26,620 nucleotides of DNA from Pseudomonadota bacterium (GTDB taxonomy: Bacteria > Pseudomonadota > Alphaproteobacteria > Rhodospirillales > 2-02-FULL-58-16): NCBI GenBank assembly GCA_022560215.1, contig JADFTO010000004.1:1-26620 (forward strand). Direction: 5' to 3'. How positions within the stretch are numbered: the stretch's first letter is position 1; every line of letters starts with the position of its first letter. The translations under genes were made by a program, and so were the position numbers. Shown piece after piece: positions 7,851-15,205 of the stretch. Under the pieces are notes generated by a model that saw only the letters and a program-made list of their open reading frames with translations, made no database searches and had not been told where the DNA came from.

Positions 7851-7904
7851 TTTCCGAGAATGGGCGATGCCGCGGCAGGTTTCAAGGGCGGACGCAGGCG
7901 TCGC

Positions 7905-8189
7905 TCACGAGACGGCGTCCAGGATTTGGATTGACCCATCCCAGATCATGATCAGGGCCACGTAGGCGATGATCGCCGTGCCCACGTAGGCGATCCAGGG
8001 ATAGCGGTTCAACAGGGTGGCGATGGCCGCCGCCGCCCCCATGAAAGCGACGGAGAGGAGCAGGCCGACCACCAGCACCCATACATGCTCCAGGGCCCGG
8101 CGGCGCCTCTCGTCTTCGACCTCCCGCCACAGCTTCCAGGCCACCCAGAGCAGCAGGATTCCGCCCGCGAATCCGCCGCCAGGCTTCAA
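7905..8189 (-). pseudogene. TerC-family membrane protein remnant, N-terminus and an internal block missing
   Basis: The readable product is 94 residues from a TTG at 8189. Two stretches look like separate parts of TerC/YjbE-type proteins: AGGILLLWVAWKLWREVED (residues 8-26) from the middle of the family, and HVWVLVVGLLLSVAFMG ... LLNRYPWIAYVG with IAYVALIMIWDG from the C-terminal helices. Family members are about 200-240 residues; between these blocks they normally have a loop and a conserved acidic helix of the type D-x-x-x-S-L-D-N, which is absent. In the same frame upstream the sequence stays open to a TGA at 8262-8264 but is not TerC-like, and rppH follows soon after. I infer an N-terminal truncation plus an internal deletion. 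A functional short membrane protein is the alternative. Confidence 0.6.
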
Positions 8190-8357
8190 GGCGGCGTCCC
8201 CGAGCGCAGGGGGGCGCCGGGAACCGCCGGCGAGTAAATCGCGCCAGCCATGGAGGGAGAGTCATCATGCGCCCGGGTCCTTCCAGCCCGCGAAGGACGG
8301 GCGAAGCCTCGGCGACGGTTTGCCACAGCCGGTCCCCCCTTGGCAAGGACGGTGCGC

Positions 8358-8843
8358 TCAAGGCTTCCGTTCGGGTTCGGCGAGATGGCGGAATTCGGCA
8401 ACGATGCGTTCGTACATCCGCCGCTTGAAGGGGACGATCAGGCGGGGCAGGTCCTCCAGGAGAGCCCATTTCCAATGGGAGAATTCGGGATCGCCGCCGG
8501 CCTCGAGGTCGATGTCGCCGTCGTCGCCGAAGAACCTGAGGGCGAACCACAGTTGCTCCTGACCCCGGTAGCGGCCGCTCCACACCTTGTCCCTCAGGTC
8601 ATGGGGCAGGTCGTAGCTGAACCAGGTCGCGCTCTCGGCGATGATCTCGGCCTTGGCCGCGCCGGTTTCCTCGGCCAGCTCGCGCAGGACAGCGTGGCGC
8701 GGGCTCTCGCCCTCGTCTATGCCGCCCTGGGGAAGCTGCCAGGCCTCGCCCGGGGTGTCGATGCGCCGGGCGACGAAGGCCTTGCCTTCCCGGTTGAGCA
8801 GCACCGCCCCCACTCCCTTGCGGTAGGGACGCGACTCGTTCAT
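8358..8843 (-). CDS. rppH: RNA pyrophosphohydrolase
   Basis: This 161-residue Nudix hydrolase removes pyrophosphate from the 5' triphosphate end of RNAs, opening them to RNase E decay; the family also acts on dinucleoside polyphosphates. The Nudix box is complete: GGIDEGESPRHAVLREL followed by AEETGA (starting near residue 40). Upstream WQLPQGG and downstream WFSYDLPHDL and YRGQEQLWFALRF are characteristic of RppH/NudH rather than of other Nudix families. The start ATG (8841-8843) overlaps the stop of the preceding gene as ATGA, so it is the distal gene of the gpmI-envC-ctpA-deacetylase group. Confidence 0.96.
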   Translation of the reverse strand: MNESRPYRKGVGAVLLNREGKAFVARRIDTPGEAWQLPQGGIDEGESPRHAVLRELAEETGAAKAEIIAESATWFSYDLPHDLRDKVWSGRYRGQEQLWFALRFFGDDGDIDLEAGGDPEFSHWKWALLEDLPRLIVPFKRRMYERIVAEFRHLAEPERKP

Positions 8844-10090
8844 TCCAGGAACTGCTTGTCGGCGAGGGCGGAAATGGGCGCCAGGGTCAGGTTCTTGGCC
8901 TCCAGGGTGGCGGCCCAGGCGGCCAGCCTTTCCAAAGTCGCCGGGTAGGGGGCGGCAATGGCCACCGCGACGGCCTGCTTGCGGACGATGCCCTCGAGCT
9001 CGGCGAGGCGCTGGTCGATGGCGGCGCGGGAGGGTACGGTGTCCAGCTGCAAGTTGTTCATCGCCCTCGGTAGTCCGATCTCGGTGGCGATCTTGGGCGC
9101 CAGGTTGCCCTTGGCGGCGCCGCCGTCCACGAACATCAGCCCCCGCCCCTTCAACGCTTCGAGGACGGGGCGAAGATGGGATTCAGAGGCGCGGAACCTG
9201 GATCCCATGACGCTTATCACGCCCACGTAGCCGGGCAGCCGGCCGAGCACGAATTCCAGGCGGCGCATGTTTTCCGCCGCGTCCAGGGACGTGAGCAGGG
9301 CGTAGGGCCCGGGATCCCTGAGGGGGAACCCGTCGGACTCCATGGGCAGGGACACCAGCACCTCGTGCCCCGCCTGCCGGGCCCGGGCGACCCATCCGTC
9401 CAGGTCCGCCGCGTATGGATCGAAGGCCAGGGTCACCGGCCCCGGCAGGCGCTTGATGGCGGCGTCCGTGGAGGCCCGGCTGAGGCCCATGCCGGTGATG
9501 ATGATGGCGATGCGGGGGCGGTCGTCCTGGGCATCGAAGGGACGCGCGTAGGCCTGCCAGGGCAGGAGGCCGTCGTCCCCCACCTTGGGCAGGGTGTCGC
9601 GCTCGATCAGGGCCGGATCGGGTACCCCGGAAAGGGGTTCGCCGGGTTCCACCCTGGGGATGTTTCCGAAGGCCGCCAGTGTCGCCGCCGGGATCATGAC
9701 GCCAACGCCCGGCCCCTGTTCCTTGGCGGCGATGGCGGCGATGGCGTTGAGGCCGCCGCCGGCGGGCGGCGTCAGGGCGCCTCCCCTGGGTTCGAGTTCG
9801 AGGAAGGCGATGGGACCCTTGTGGTCCCGTTTGGCCCTAGGCGTTGGCTCGTCGCCGGCGAGGAAATACCAGGCGCCGCCGCCGCCGGCCCCGAGGACGA
9901 TCACGGCCGCCGCCGCGATGATGATCAGGCGGCCACGGCCCGGGGGCCGCTTTTCGCTGTCTTCGTCGTCCTCGTCATCGAACTCGTCGCCGGAGTCCTC
10001 TTCCGATTCATCTTCCGTTTCCTCTTCCGATTCATCGTCGGAGTCTTCGGAATCGTCGCCCTTCTTGCCGAACAGCTTGGGGAATTTCAC
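8840..10090 (-). CDS. Divergent polysaccharide deacetylase family protein (YibQ/DUF610 type)
   Basis: The 416-residue product starts at GTG 10090. Residues 1-45 are strikingly acidic (Asp/Glu/Ser repeats such as EDSDDESEEETEDE), followed by basic PPGRGR and one membrane helix (LIIIAAAAVIVLGAGGGGAWYF), so it is anchored in the inner membrane with the acidic tail predicted cytoplasmic. The periplasmic C-terminal half, from about 195 (RIAIIITGMGLSRAST), is the NodB-like divergent polysaccharide deacetylase domain, with VTLAFDPYA, GHEVLVSLPMES and GLMFVDGGAA. The family lacks the usual metal triad of true deacetylases and its activity is not established. Its place between ctpA and rppH in an envC operon is conserved in alphaproteobacteria and points to a role in envelope or cell-division peptidoglycan handling. 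Confidence 0.9.
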   Translation of the reverse strand: MKFPKLFGKKGDDSEDSDDESEEETEDESEEDSGDEFDDEDDEDSEKRPPGRGRLIIIAAAAVIVLGAGGGGAWYFLAGDEPTPRAKRDHKGPIAFLELEPRGGALTPPAGGGLNAIAAIAAKEQGPGVGVMIPAATLAAFGNIPRVEPGEPLSGVPDPALIERDTLPKVGDDGLLPWQAYARPFDAQDDRPRIAIIITGMGLSRASTDAAIKRLPGPVTLAFDPYAADLDGWVARARQAGHEVLVSLPMESDGFPLRDPGPYALLTSLDAAENMRRLEFVLGRLPGYVGVISVMGSRFRASESHLRPVLEALKGRGLMFVDGGAAKGNLAPKIATEIGLPRAMNNLQLDTVPSRAAIDQRLAELEGIVRKQAVAVAIAAPYPATLERLAAWAATLEAKNLTLAPISALADKQFLE

Positions 10091-10110
10091 CTCGGTCCCC
10101 TCAAATCTGT

Positions 10111-11388
10111 TTAACCGCCGGTCGTCACGCCCCCCCTTGGGAACATGGAAAGCCCGCGCAGGAGATCGAGGGCGCGTTCGAGCTGGTAATCCCTGCGAGT
10201 CGCGGTCTTTTCGGGTTTGGCATCCTTTTCGCCGTTGTCGTTTTTAAGCGCCCCGCGCAAGTCGGATTCGCGGCGGCGTTCGGGCTGGTCGACTTCCTCG
10301 AGCTTGACCTGCTTGGCGACGATGTCGGGCTCGATGCCCACCGCCTGGATCGAGCGCCCCGACGGCGTATAGTACCGCGCCGTGGTCAGCCGCATGGCGC
10401 CGTGGCCGGGGAGTGGAATAATGGTCTGCACCGATCCCTTGCCGAAGGACTTGGTGCCCAGGATGACGGCCCGGCCGTGGTCCTGAAGGGCGCCGGCCAC
10501 GATTTCGGATGCCGACGCCGAGCCGCCGTTGATCAGGACCACGATGGGCACGCCCTTGGCCAGGTCGCCGGGGCGGGCGTTGAATCTCTTGGTGTCCTCG
10601 ATCTGGCGTGTACGGGTGGATACGATCTCGCCCTTGTCCAGGAAGGCGTCGGATACGGCCACCGCCTGGTCGAGAAGGCCGCCCGGATTGTTGCGCAGGT
10701 CGATCACCAGGCCGTCCAGCTTGCCGCCCGCCTCTTCGTGCAATTTCTTCATGGCCTCTTTCACGCCCTTGTCCGTCCGTTCGCTGAAAGAGGTGACTCG
10801 CAGGTACCCCACCTTGCCCTCGAGGCGGGAGCGCACGGATTTGATCTTGATGATCGCCCGGGTGATGGTGACGTCGAAGGGCTCGCGCCCGCCGCGCCGG
10901 ATGGTGAGCTTGATGTCGGAGCCGACCCGGCCACGCATCTTCTCGACCGCCTCCGCCAGGGTCAGCCCCATCACCGGCTCGCCGTCCAGGTGGCTGACCA
11001 GGTCGCCGGGCTCGATGCCGGCGCGGAAGGCCGGCGTGTCGTCGATGGGGGAGACCACCTTGACCAAGCCGTTCTCCATGGTGACCTCGATGCCCAGGCC
11101 CCCGAACTGGCCGCGCGTCTGCACCTGCATGTCGCGGTAGCTCTTGGCGTTGAGGTAGTTGGAGTGGGGATCCAAGGAGGTCAACATGCCGCCGATGGCC
11201 GCCTCGATCAGGTCCTGGTCGGGAATGTCTTCCACGTAGTCGGCGCGCACGCGTTCGAACACGTCCCCGAACAGGTTCAGGAGCCGGTAGGTATCGGCGT
11301 TGTTTTTCTGTTTTTCGGCGGCGTCGCCGCCCAATGGGGACAACAGGAGCGCCGTCACGGCGACCGTCACGAGCATTCGATAATTCAT
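10111..11388 (-). CDS. ctpA: C-terminal processing peptidase, S41 family
   Basis: This 425-residue periplasmic serine protease has a signal peptide (MNYRMLVTVAVTALLLSPLGGDAA), a PDZ domain around residues 95-170 (GLGIEVTMENGLVKVVSP ... AGIEPGDLVSHLDG), and the S41 core with VGYLRVTSF, LVIDLRNNPGGLL and NGGSASASEIVAGAL. S292 and K317 sit with the 25-residue spacing of the Ser/Lys dyad. Such proteases trim C-termini and degrade peptidoglycan hydrolases. After residue 355 comes a charged low-complexity tail (about 60 residues). Its ATG overlaps the envC stop by ATGA, consistent with coupled expression with a murein hydrolase activator. Confidence 0.95.
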   Translation of the reverse strand: MNYRMLVTVAVTALLLSPLGGDAAEKQKNNADTYRLLNLFGDVFERVRADYVEDIPDQDLIEAAIGGMLTSLDPHSNYLNAKSYRDMQVQTRGQFGGLGIEVTMENGLVKVVSPIDDTPAFRAGIEPGDLVSHLDGEPVMGLTLAEAVEKMRGRVGSDIKLTIRRGGREPFDVTITRAIIKIKSVRSRLEGKVGYLRVTSFSERTDKGVKEAMKKLHEEAGGKLDGLVIDLRNNPGGLLDQAVAVSDAFLDKGEIVSTRTRQIEDTKRFNARPGDLAKGVPIVVLINGGSASASEIVAGALQDHGRAVILGTKSFGKGSVQTIIPLPGHGAMRLTTARYYTPSGRSIQAVGIEPDIVAKQVKLEEVDQPERRRESDLRGALKNDNGEKDAKPEKTATRRDYQLERALDLLRGLSMFPRGGVTTGG

Positions 11389-12593
11389 CCGCTCACCTTA
11401 CCTTTGCGTGCCGCAAGCCACGGCAGGGGATTGATCGGCTGGCCTTTGCGGCGCAGTTCCACATAGAGGGTCGGTTTTCCTTTTCCGGTGCGTCCCATGA
11501 CGCCGACCGGCTCTCCGGCCAGAACCCACTGGCCGATGGCGGTGTCGATACGGGCCAGGCCCGCGAGAAGGCTATGATATCCCTCGCCGTGTTCGATGAT
11601 CAAGAGTCGGCCATATCCGCGGAAGGCGTCGGCGAAGACGACCCGCCCGTCATAGGGGGCGACCACCTGGGCGCCGGGAAGGGTCTCGACCGAAATTCCC
11701 TTGCGCGTCAGCCCGCCTTTGGTGGCCTGGCCGTAGCGCCCGACCAGACGGCCGACGGCGGGAAACGACAATTTTCCCCGGGCCCCGGTGATGGGGCTGA
11801 GGGCGGCGCCGGGGGGGGGCTTATCGGGGATCGGCCGGGCCGCGCGGGCGCGGCGTTCCTCGTCCCGGCGGGCGAGCAGCTGGCGCAGGGATTTGGCCTC
11901 GCCCGCCAGCGCCTTCACCCGGCGCTCCGCCTTCCGGCTCCTGCCCCGGGCCTTTTGCTTGAGCACCTTCTTCTTGGCCACCAGCGAGGCCAAACGCCCC
12001 CGTTCCGCCTTCAGGGCGGCGGCGGCGGCGGAAAGCTGCGAGCGCTTGGCCCCGATCTGGCGGCGGGCGTGGGCCAGGCCCGTGAGCTCCTGGCGGAGCC
12101 AGTCGGCGCGGCGCTCGATCTCGGGGATAGCGGCGCGCAGCAGGATGGCGCCGCGCACCGTGTCCGAGGGGCTCAATGGCTGGACGATCAACGCCTCGGG
12201 CGGGATCCGGGCGAGGCGCGCGAGGGCCAGCATCACGCGCGTGAACTGGCCCCGCCGGCGCTCGAGGCCAGAGGTCTTTTCCGCCTCCTCCGCCGCCAGC
12301 CGGGCGAGCCGGACCTCCAGGTGGAAAACCTCGGCCTCGTGATCCTGGATGGTCCTGGCGGCGGCCACAAGCTCGCGGCCGAGCCTTTTCACGTCGCCGG
12401 TCAGGCTGTCCGCCCGGCGCTTGAGCCGCCGGCTCCGCTTCCGCCCCTCATCGAGGGCGCGTTCCACCTCCTGCAGGCGCTTGCCGGCGCCGTTGTCGGT
12501 TTTTTCTGCGGTTTTTTCTGCGGTTTTTTCTGCGCCCCAGGCCGGCGCCGGCAGCAGCGACCAGGCGAGCAATAGGGCGGGGAATGCGCGCAT
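11385..12593 (-). CDS. envC: Murein hydrolase activator, EnvC-like (coiled coil + degenerate LytM)
   Basis: This 402-residue exported protein has a signal peptide (MRAFPALLLAWSLLPAPAWGAE), a long charged coiled-coil region (about 30-250, many Arg/Lys/Glu/Ala heptads), and a C-terminal M23/LytM domain from about 285 (QVVAPYDGRVVFADAFRGYGRLLIIEHGEGYHSLLAGL). Active LytM enzymes carry a zinc-binding H-x-x-x-D before the VVAPYDGRV segment; here that position reads SVETLPGAQ without it, as in EnvC, which activates amidases rather than cutting itself. The expected partner is a septal N-acetylmuramoyl-L-alanine amidase. The gene starts 1 bp after the gpmI stop and overlaps ctpA. Just after the signal peptide the tetrapeptide EKTA is repeated three times. 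Confidence 0.92.
   Translation of the reverse strand: MRAFPALLLAWSLLPAPAWGAEKTAEKTAEKTDNGAGKRLQEVERALDEGRKRSRRLKRRADSLTGDVKRLGRELVAAARTIQDHEAEVFHLEVRLARLAAEEAEKTSGLERRRGQFTRVMLALARLARIPPEALIVQPLSPSDTVRGAILLRAAIPEIERRADWLRQELTGLAHARRQIGAKRSQLSAAAAALKAERGRLASLVAKKKVLKQKARGRSRKAERRVKALAGEAKSLRQLLARRDEERRARAARPIPDKPPPGAALSPITGARGKLSFPAVGRLVGRYGQATKGGLTRKGISVETLPGAQVVAPYDGRVVFADAFRGYGRLLIIEHGEGYHSLLAGLARIDTAIGQWVLAGEPVGVMGRTGKGKPTLYVELRRKGQPINPLPWLAARKGKVSG
12499..12534 (-). repeat. Three tandem 12-bp units inside envC
   Basis: GTTTTTTCTGCG is repeated three times perfectly (12499-12510, 12511-12522, 12523-12534). On the coding strand it encodes the EKTA repeat directly behind the envC signal peptide. 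Because the unit is 12 bp, copy-number change by slippage would keep the frame. Confidence 0.9.
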
Positions 12594-12594
12594 C

Positions 12595-14133
12595 CTACTG
12601 GGCGGCGGCGGCGCCGTCCTCCGAGATCAGCGAGCGGCCCGTCATCCGGGCGGGCAGGGGCAGCCCCAGAAGCTCGAGCACGGTCGGCGCCACGTCGGAC
12701 AGGCGTCCGTCCTTGAGCTGCCGCCCGCCGCCGCCGATCAGGACGACCGGCACCGGGCCGGTGGTATGGGCCGTATGGGGTTGGCCGGCCTCCCCGCTCA
12801 TGCGTTCGCAGTTTCCGTGGTCGGAGGTGATCAGCAGCGCGCCGCCCCGCTCCGTCACCGCCGCCTCGACGCGGCCCAGGCAGGCGTCCACCGTCTCCAC
12901 CGCCCGCACCGCGGCCTCCAGGACTCCCGTGTGCCCCACCATGTCGCCGTTGGCGAAGTTGACCACGATCAGGTCGAAGCGCTCCGAGGCAATGGCTTCG
13001 AGGAGCCGGTCCGTCACCTCGCCGGCCGACATCTCGGGCTTGAGGTCGTAGGTGGCGACCGATGGCGAGGGGACTAGGATTCGTTCCTCTCCGGCGAAGG
13101 TCTCTTCCCGGCCGCCGCTCAGGAAATAGGTGACGTGGGCGTACTTTTCGGTCTCGGCGATGCGCAGCTGGGTCATGCCGGCGTCCGACACCACCTGGGG
13201 CAGGATGCCGTCCAGGACCAGGTGCGGGAACAGGGCGGCGAACGAGCGCTTGAGCTCAGATCCGTATTCGGCCATGCCCACCAGGGCCGCGAAGCGGGGC
13301 GGGCGGCCGCGATCGAAGGCGGAAAATTCTCCGTCCGTCAGCGCGCTCAGGATTTGGCGCGCCCGGTCGGCGCGGAAATTGGCCATCAGCAGGCCGTCGC
13401 CGTCCTTCATGCCGGAATAGTCCCCGATCACGGCCGGGGGCACGAACTCGTCGGTGACGCCTGCGTCGTAGGCCGACCGGATGGCCGATAAGGGATCGGG
13501 CGCGGCAGCACCTTGGCCCCCGGCAATCGCCCGGTAGGCCTTTTCCACCCTGTCCCAGCGGTTGTCCCGGTCCATGGCGTAGTAGCGCCCTGAAACCGTG
13601 GCGATTTGGGCACCGCCCTCGAGGCCGGCCAGGAATTTCTCCATGTGCTGAAGCGCGCTTTTGGGCGGGGTGTCGCGGCCGTCGAGGAAGGCGTGAACCG
13701 CCACCGGCACGCCCGCCGCGCCGACGATCCCGGCCAGCGCCGCCATGTGGTCCTGATGGGAATGGACGCCGCCCGGCGAGACCAGCCCCATCAGGTGGCA
13801 GACGCCGCCGCTTTCCTCGAGCTTCCGGGCCAGGCCGCCCAAGACCGGGTTCCGGGCCAGGGAGCCGTCTGCGATGGCGGCCCCGATGCGTCCCAGGTCC
13901 TGCTCCACGACGCGGCCGGCGCCGATGTTCATGTGGCCGACCTCTGAATTGCCCATCTGGCCCGGGGGCAGGCCGACGGCTCCGGCCGAGGCCTGAAGCC
14001 GGGCCCGGGGGCGGGTCGCCAGGTAGCGGTCCCAGTTGGGCGTGGCACCCAAGGAAATGGCGTTGTCGGGGGCCGGGGCACGGTCGCCCCAGCCGTCCAG
14101 GATACAGAGCACCACGGGCCGGATAAGGGTCAT
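12595..14133 (-). CDS. gpmI: 2,3-bisphosphoglycerate-independent phosphoglycerate mutase
   Basis: This 512-residue cytoplasmic glycolytic enzyme interconverts 3- and 2-phosphoglycerate using two Mn ions and a phosphoserine intermediate. Seen: VVLCILDGWG (metal-binding D13), MGNSEVGHMNIGAGR with the catalytic Ser at 63, HAFLDGRDTPP around 150, FNMRADRARQ-like FRADRARQI around 255, the VVNFANGDMVGHTG metal motif around 400, and LITSDHGNCE near 440. I chose the ATG at 14133 (MTLIRPVVL); the frame is open to an ATG at 14172, but the 13 extra residues (MGDRGGGEGVLRA) are not family-like and have no ribosome binding site. Family length is about 510. It is the first gene of the envC-ctpA-deacetylase-rppH run. 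Confidence 0.95.
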   Translation of the reverse strand: MTLIRPVVLCILDGWGDRAPAPDNAISLGATPNWDRYLATRPRARLQASAGAVGLPPGQMGNSEVGHMNIGAGRVVEQDLGRIGAAIADGSLARNPVLGGLARKLEESGGVCHLMGLVSPGGVHSHQDHMAALAGIVGAAGVPVAVHAFLDGRDTPPKSALQHMEKFLAGLEGGAQIATVSGRYYAMDRDNRWDRVEKAYRAIAGGQGAAAPDPLSAIRSAYDAGVTDEFVPPAVIGDYSGMKDGDGLLMANFRADRARQILSALTDGEFSAFDRGRPPRFAALVGMAEYGSELKRSFAALFPHLVLDGILPQVVSDAGMTQLRIAETEKYAHVTYFLSGGREETFAGEERILVPSPSVATYDLKPEMSAGEVTDRLLEAIASERFDLIVVNFANGDMVGHTGVLEAAVRAVETVDACLGRVEAAVTERGGALLITSDHGNCERMSGEAGQPHTAHTTGPVPVVLIGGGGRQLKDGRLSDVAPTVLELLGLPLPARMTGRSLISEDGAAAAQ

Positions 14134-14324
14134 GGCCCTTAGTACCCCCTCGCCGCCTCCCCTGTCACCCATGATCGGGGGTCGAAAGGGTCGAGTTGAT
14201 TTGAGTTACGCAGTCCGTCCCCGATGTGGTGAAAGCACCGGCCAGGGAATACGCCCGCCCGGCGTGACGTGGCATAAAAATCACGGGCGGAGCTTCATAA
14301 TTCATGGGCCGGGCCTGAAAACCG

Positions 14325-14352
14325 TTGACAGAATCCAGGATATCCTTAGATT
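14325..14352 (+). promoter_or_regulatory. Sigma-70-type promoter for the 31-aa protein gene
   Basis: A perfect -35 TTGACA (14325-14330) is followed after 16 nt by TAGATT (14347-14352), matching four of six bases of the -10 consensus. Transcription would start near 14359, about 55 nt before the ATG at 14414. This is one of the two best promoter matches in the window. Confidence 0.7.
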
Positions 14353-14365
14353 TCGCCGGCGAAAT
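14350..14365. promoter_or_regulatory. Perfect 16-bp palindrome over the -10/start region (candidate operator)
   Basis: ATTTCGCC followed directly by GGCGAAAT forms a perfect 16-bp palindrome. It begins inside the proposed -10 and covers the expected transcription start, the classic position for a repressor operator. In RNA it could only form a hairpin with a very tight turn, so a protein-binding role is more natural. This is inference from position and symmetry only. Confidence 0.45.
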
Positions 14366-14413
14366 TCATGTCGGGCCGCGACACGCGCCGCCGAAATTTA
14401 AGGAGACCGGGAC

Positions 14414-14509
14414 ATGTCCGCCATCGTCAAGACCATCAAGAAAAATCCGTGGATCATGCCCGTGGTGGGTTTCGCCGTGCTTATCGCGATCGGCATCCTC
14501 ACCAGCTAA
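14414..14509 (+). CDS. 31-residue single-helix membrane protein, function unknown
   Basis: The frame runs from ATG at 14414 to TAA at 14507-14509. It has a strong Shine-Dalgarno AAGGAG about 9 nt upstream, a near-consensus promoter further up, and a clean intrinsic terminator 19 nt after the stop, so it looks like a complete one-gene transcription unit. The product begins MSAIVKTIKKNPW, a basic head with three lysines, followed by one hydrophobic helix (IMPVVGFAVLIAIGILTS) up to the C-terminus. The positive-inside rule predicts a cytoplasmic N-terminus. I do not recognise a family. A toxin of type I systems, a small regulator of a membrane complex, or a conserved housekeeping microprotein are all possible; the sequence alone does not decide. 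Confidence 0.7.
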   Translation: MSAIVKTIKKNPWIMPVVGFAVLIAIGILTS

Positions 14510-14527
14510 TTTCATCGGATGCGGGGG

Positions 14528-14554
14528 AAAAACCGGGGCCGGCCCGGTTTTTTT
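14528..14554. terminator. Bidirectional intrinsic terminator between convergent small genes
   Basis: AAAAACCGGG (14528-14537), a 5-nt loop, and CCCGGTTTTT (14543-14552) form a perfect 10-bp stem; on the plus strand it ends in seven T (14548-14554). On the minus strand the A-run of the left arm gives five U, so it should also stop transcription coming from rlmH and the 47-aa gene. Confidence 0.88.
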
Positions 14555-14594
14555 GTTGCGGCCGGAGGCCGCCAAGGGACTATCCGGAGACCCT

Positions 14595-14738
14595 TCAAAG
14601 AAGGTGGTCGTGGATGAAATATCCGACCACGCCGATGATATAGAGGACGATGAGAAGGGCGACGATTTTCACCGTCAAGGCGCTGGCCCGCTTCTCCTTC
14701 CGCTCCGCATTACCCGGCCCTGATAGCGGGCCCGTCAC
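14595..14738 (-). CDS. 47-residue single-helix membrane protein coupled to rlmH
   Basis: The frame starts with GTG (14736-14738), which overlaps the rlmH stop as GTGA (14735-14738), and ends at TGA 14595-14597. The product has a Gly/Pro-containing head, a basic stretch (AERKEKRASALTVK) and one membrane helix (IVALLIVLYIIGVVGYFI), ending HDHLL. The basic stretch before the helix predicts a cytoplasmic N-terminus. A four-base overlap is the same arrangement used by several neighbours (proA/proB, proB/obgE), which supports translation. A start at an internal GTG 22 codons further in is possible but would remove the basic head. I do not recognise a family. It would be the last gene of the obgE-to-rlmH unit, ending at the shared terminator. 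Confidence 0.6.
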   Translation of the reverse strand: MTGPLSGPGNAERKEKRASALTVKIVALLIVLYIIGVVGYFIHDHLL

Positions 14739-15193
14739 GGCCGGTGATAGGGATGGCCGGTCCTGATGCACTGGGCGCGGTAGATCTGTTCGGCCAGCAG
14801 CCCGCGCACCAGCAGGTGGGGCCAGGTCATGGGGCCGAGCGAGAGCACCAGGGCGGCGCGCCCGGTCACGCTTCGGTCCAGGCCATCGGCGCCCCCGATG
14901 AGGAAGGCGAGATCCCCGACGCCCGAGTCCCGCCAGCGGCCCAGGCGGTCCGCGAACTCGGTGCTGGAAAGCTGCCGCCCGCCCCCGTCCAGGGCCACGA
15001 TCTCGGCGCCGTCGGGCACCTGGCCCAGCAGCAGGGCGGCCTCCCGGCGTTTAAGCTCGGCGGCGCGTAAGGGGCGCTTTTCCGTCACTTGGCGCAGGGT
15101 CGGGGGATCGGTGATGCGGGCGGCGTAGCGCTCATAAAGGTCCCGTTCGGGACCGGACTTCCAGCGCCCCACCGCGGCCAGGAGAATGCGCAT
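14735..15193 (-). CDS. rlmH: 23S rRNA (pseudouridine(1915)-N3)-methyltransferase
   Basis: This 152-residue SPOUT methyltransferase modifies pseudouridine 1915 in helix 69 of 23S rRNA, on 70S ribosomes. The knot region is evident: LAFLIGGADGLD (about 95-106) and the C-terminal signature HLLVRGLLAEQIYRAQCIR followed by TGHPYHRP at the very end. Length matches the family (about 155). It starts with ATG at 15193, 12 bp after rsfS. The pairing rsfS-rlmH is widespread in bacteria and links ribosome silencing with late ribosome maturation. Confidence 0.96.
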   Translation of the reverse strand: MRILLAAVGRWKSGPERDLYERYAARITDPPTLRQVTEKRPLRAAELKRREAALLLGQVPDGAEIVALDGGGRQLSSTEFADRLGRWRDSGVGDLAFLIGGADGLDRSVTGRAALVLSLGPMTWPHLLVRGLLAEQIYRAQCIRTGHPYHRP

Positions 15194-15205
15194 GGCATGG
15201 CCCCC

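Noticed and set aside
14134..14172. Upstream ATG giving gpmI 13 more residues
   Set aside because: There is no ribosome binding site and the extra residues are not family-like.
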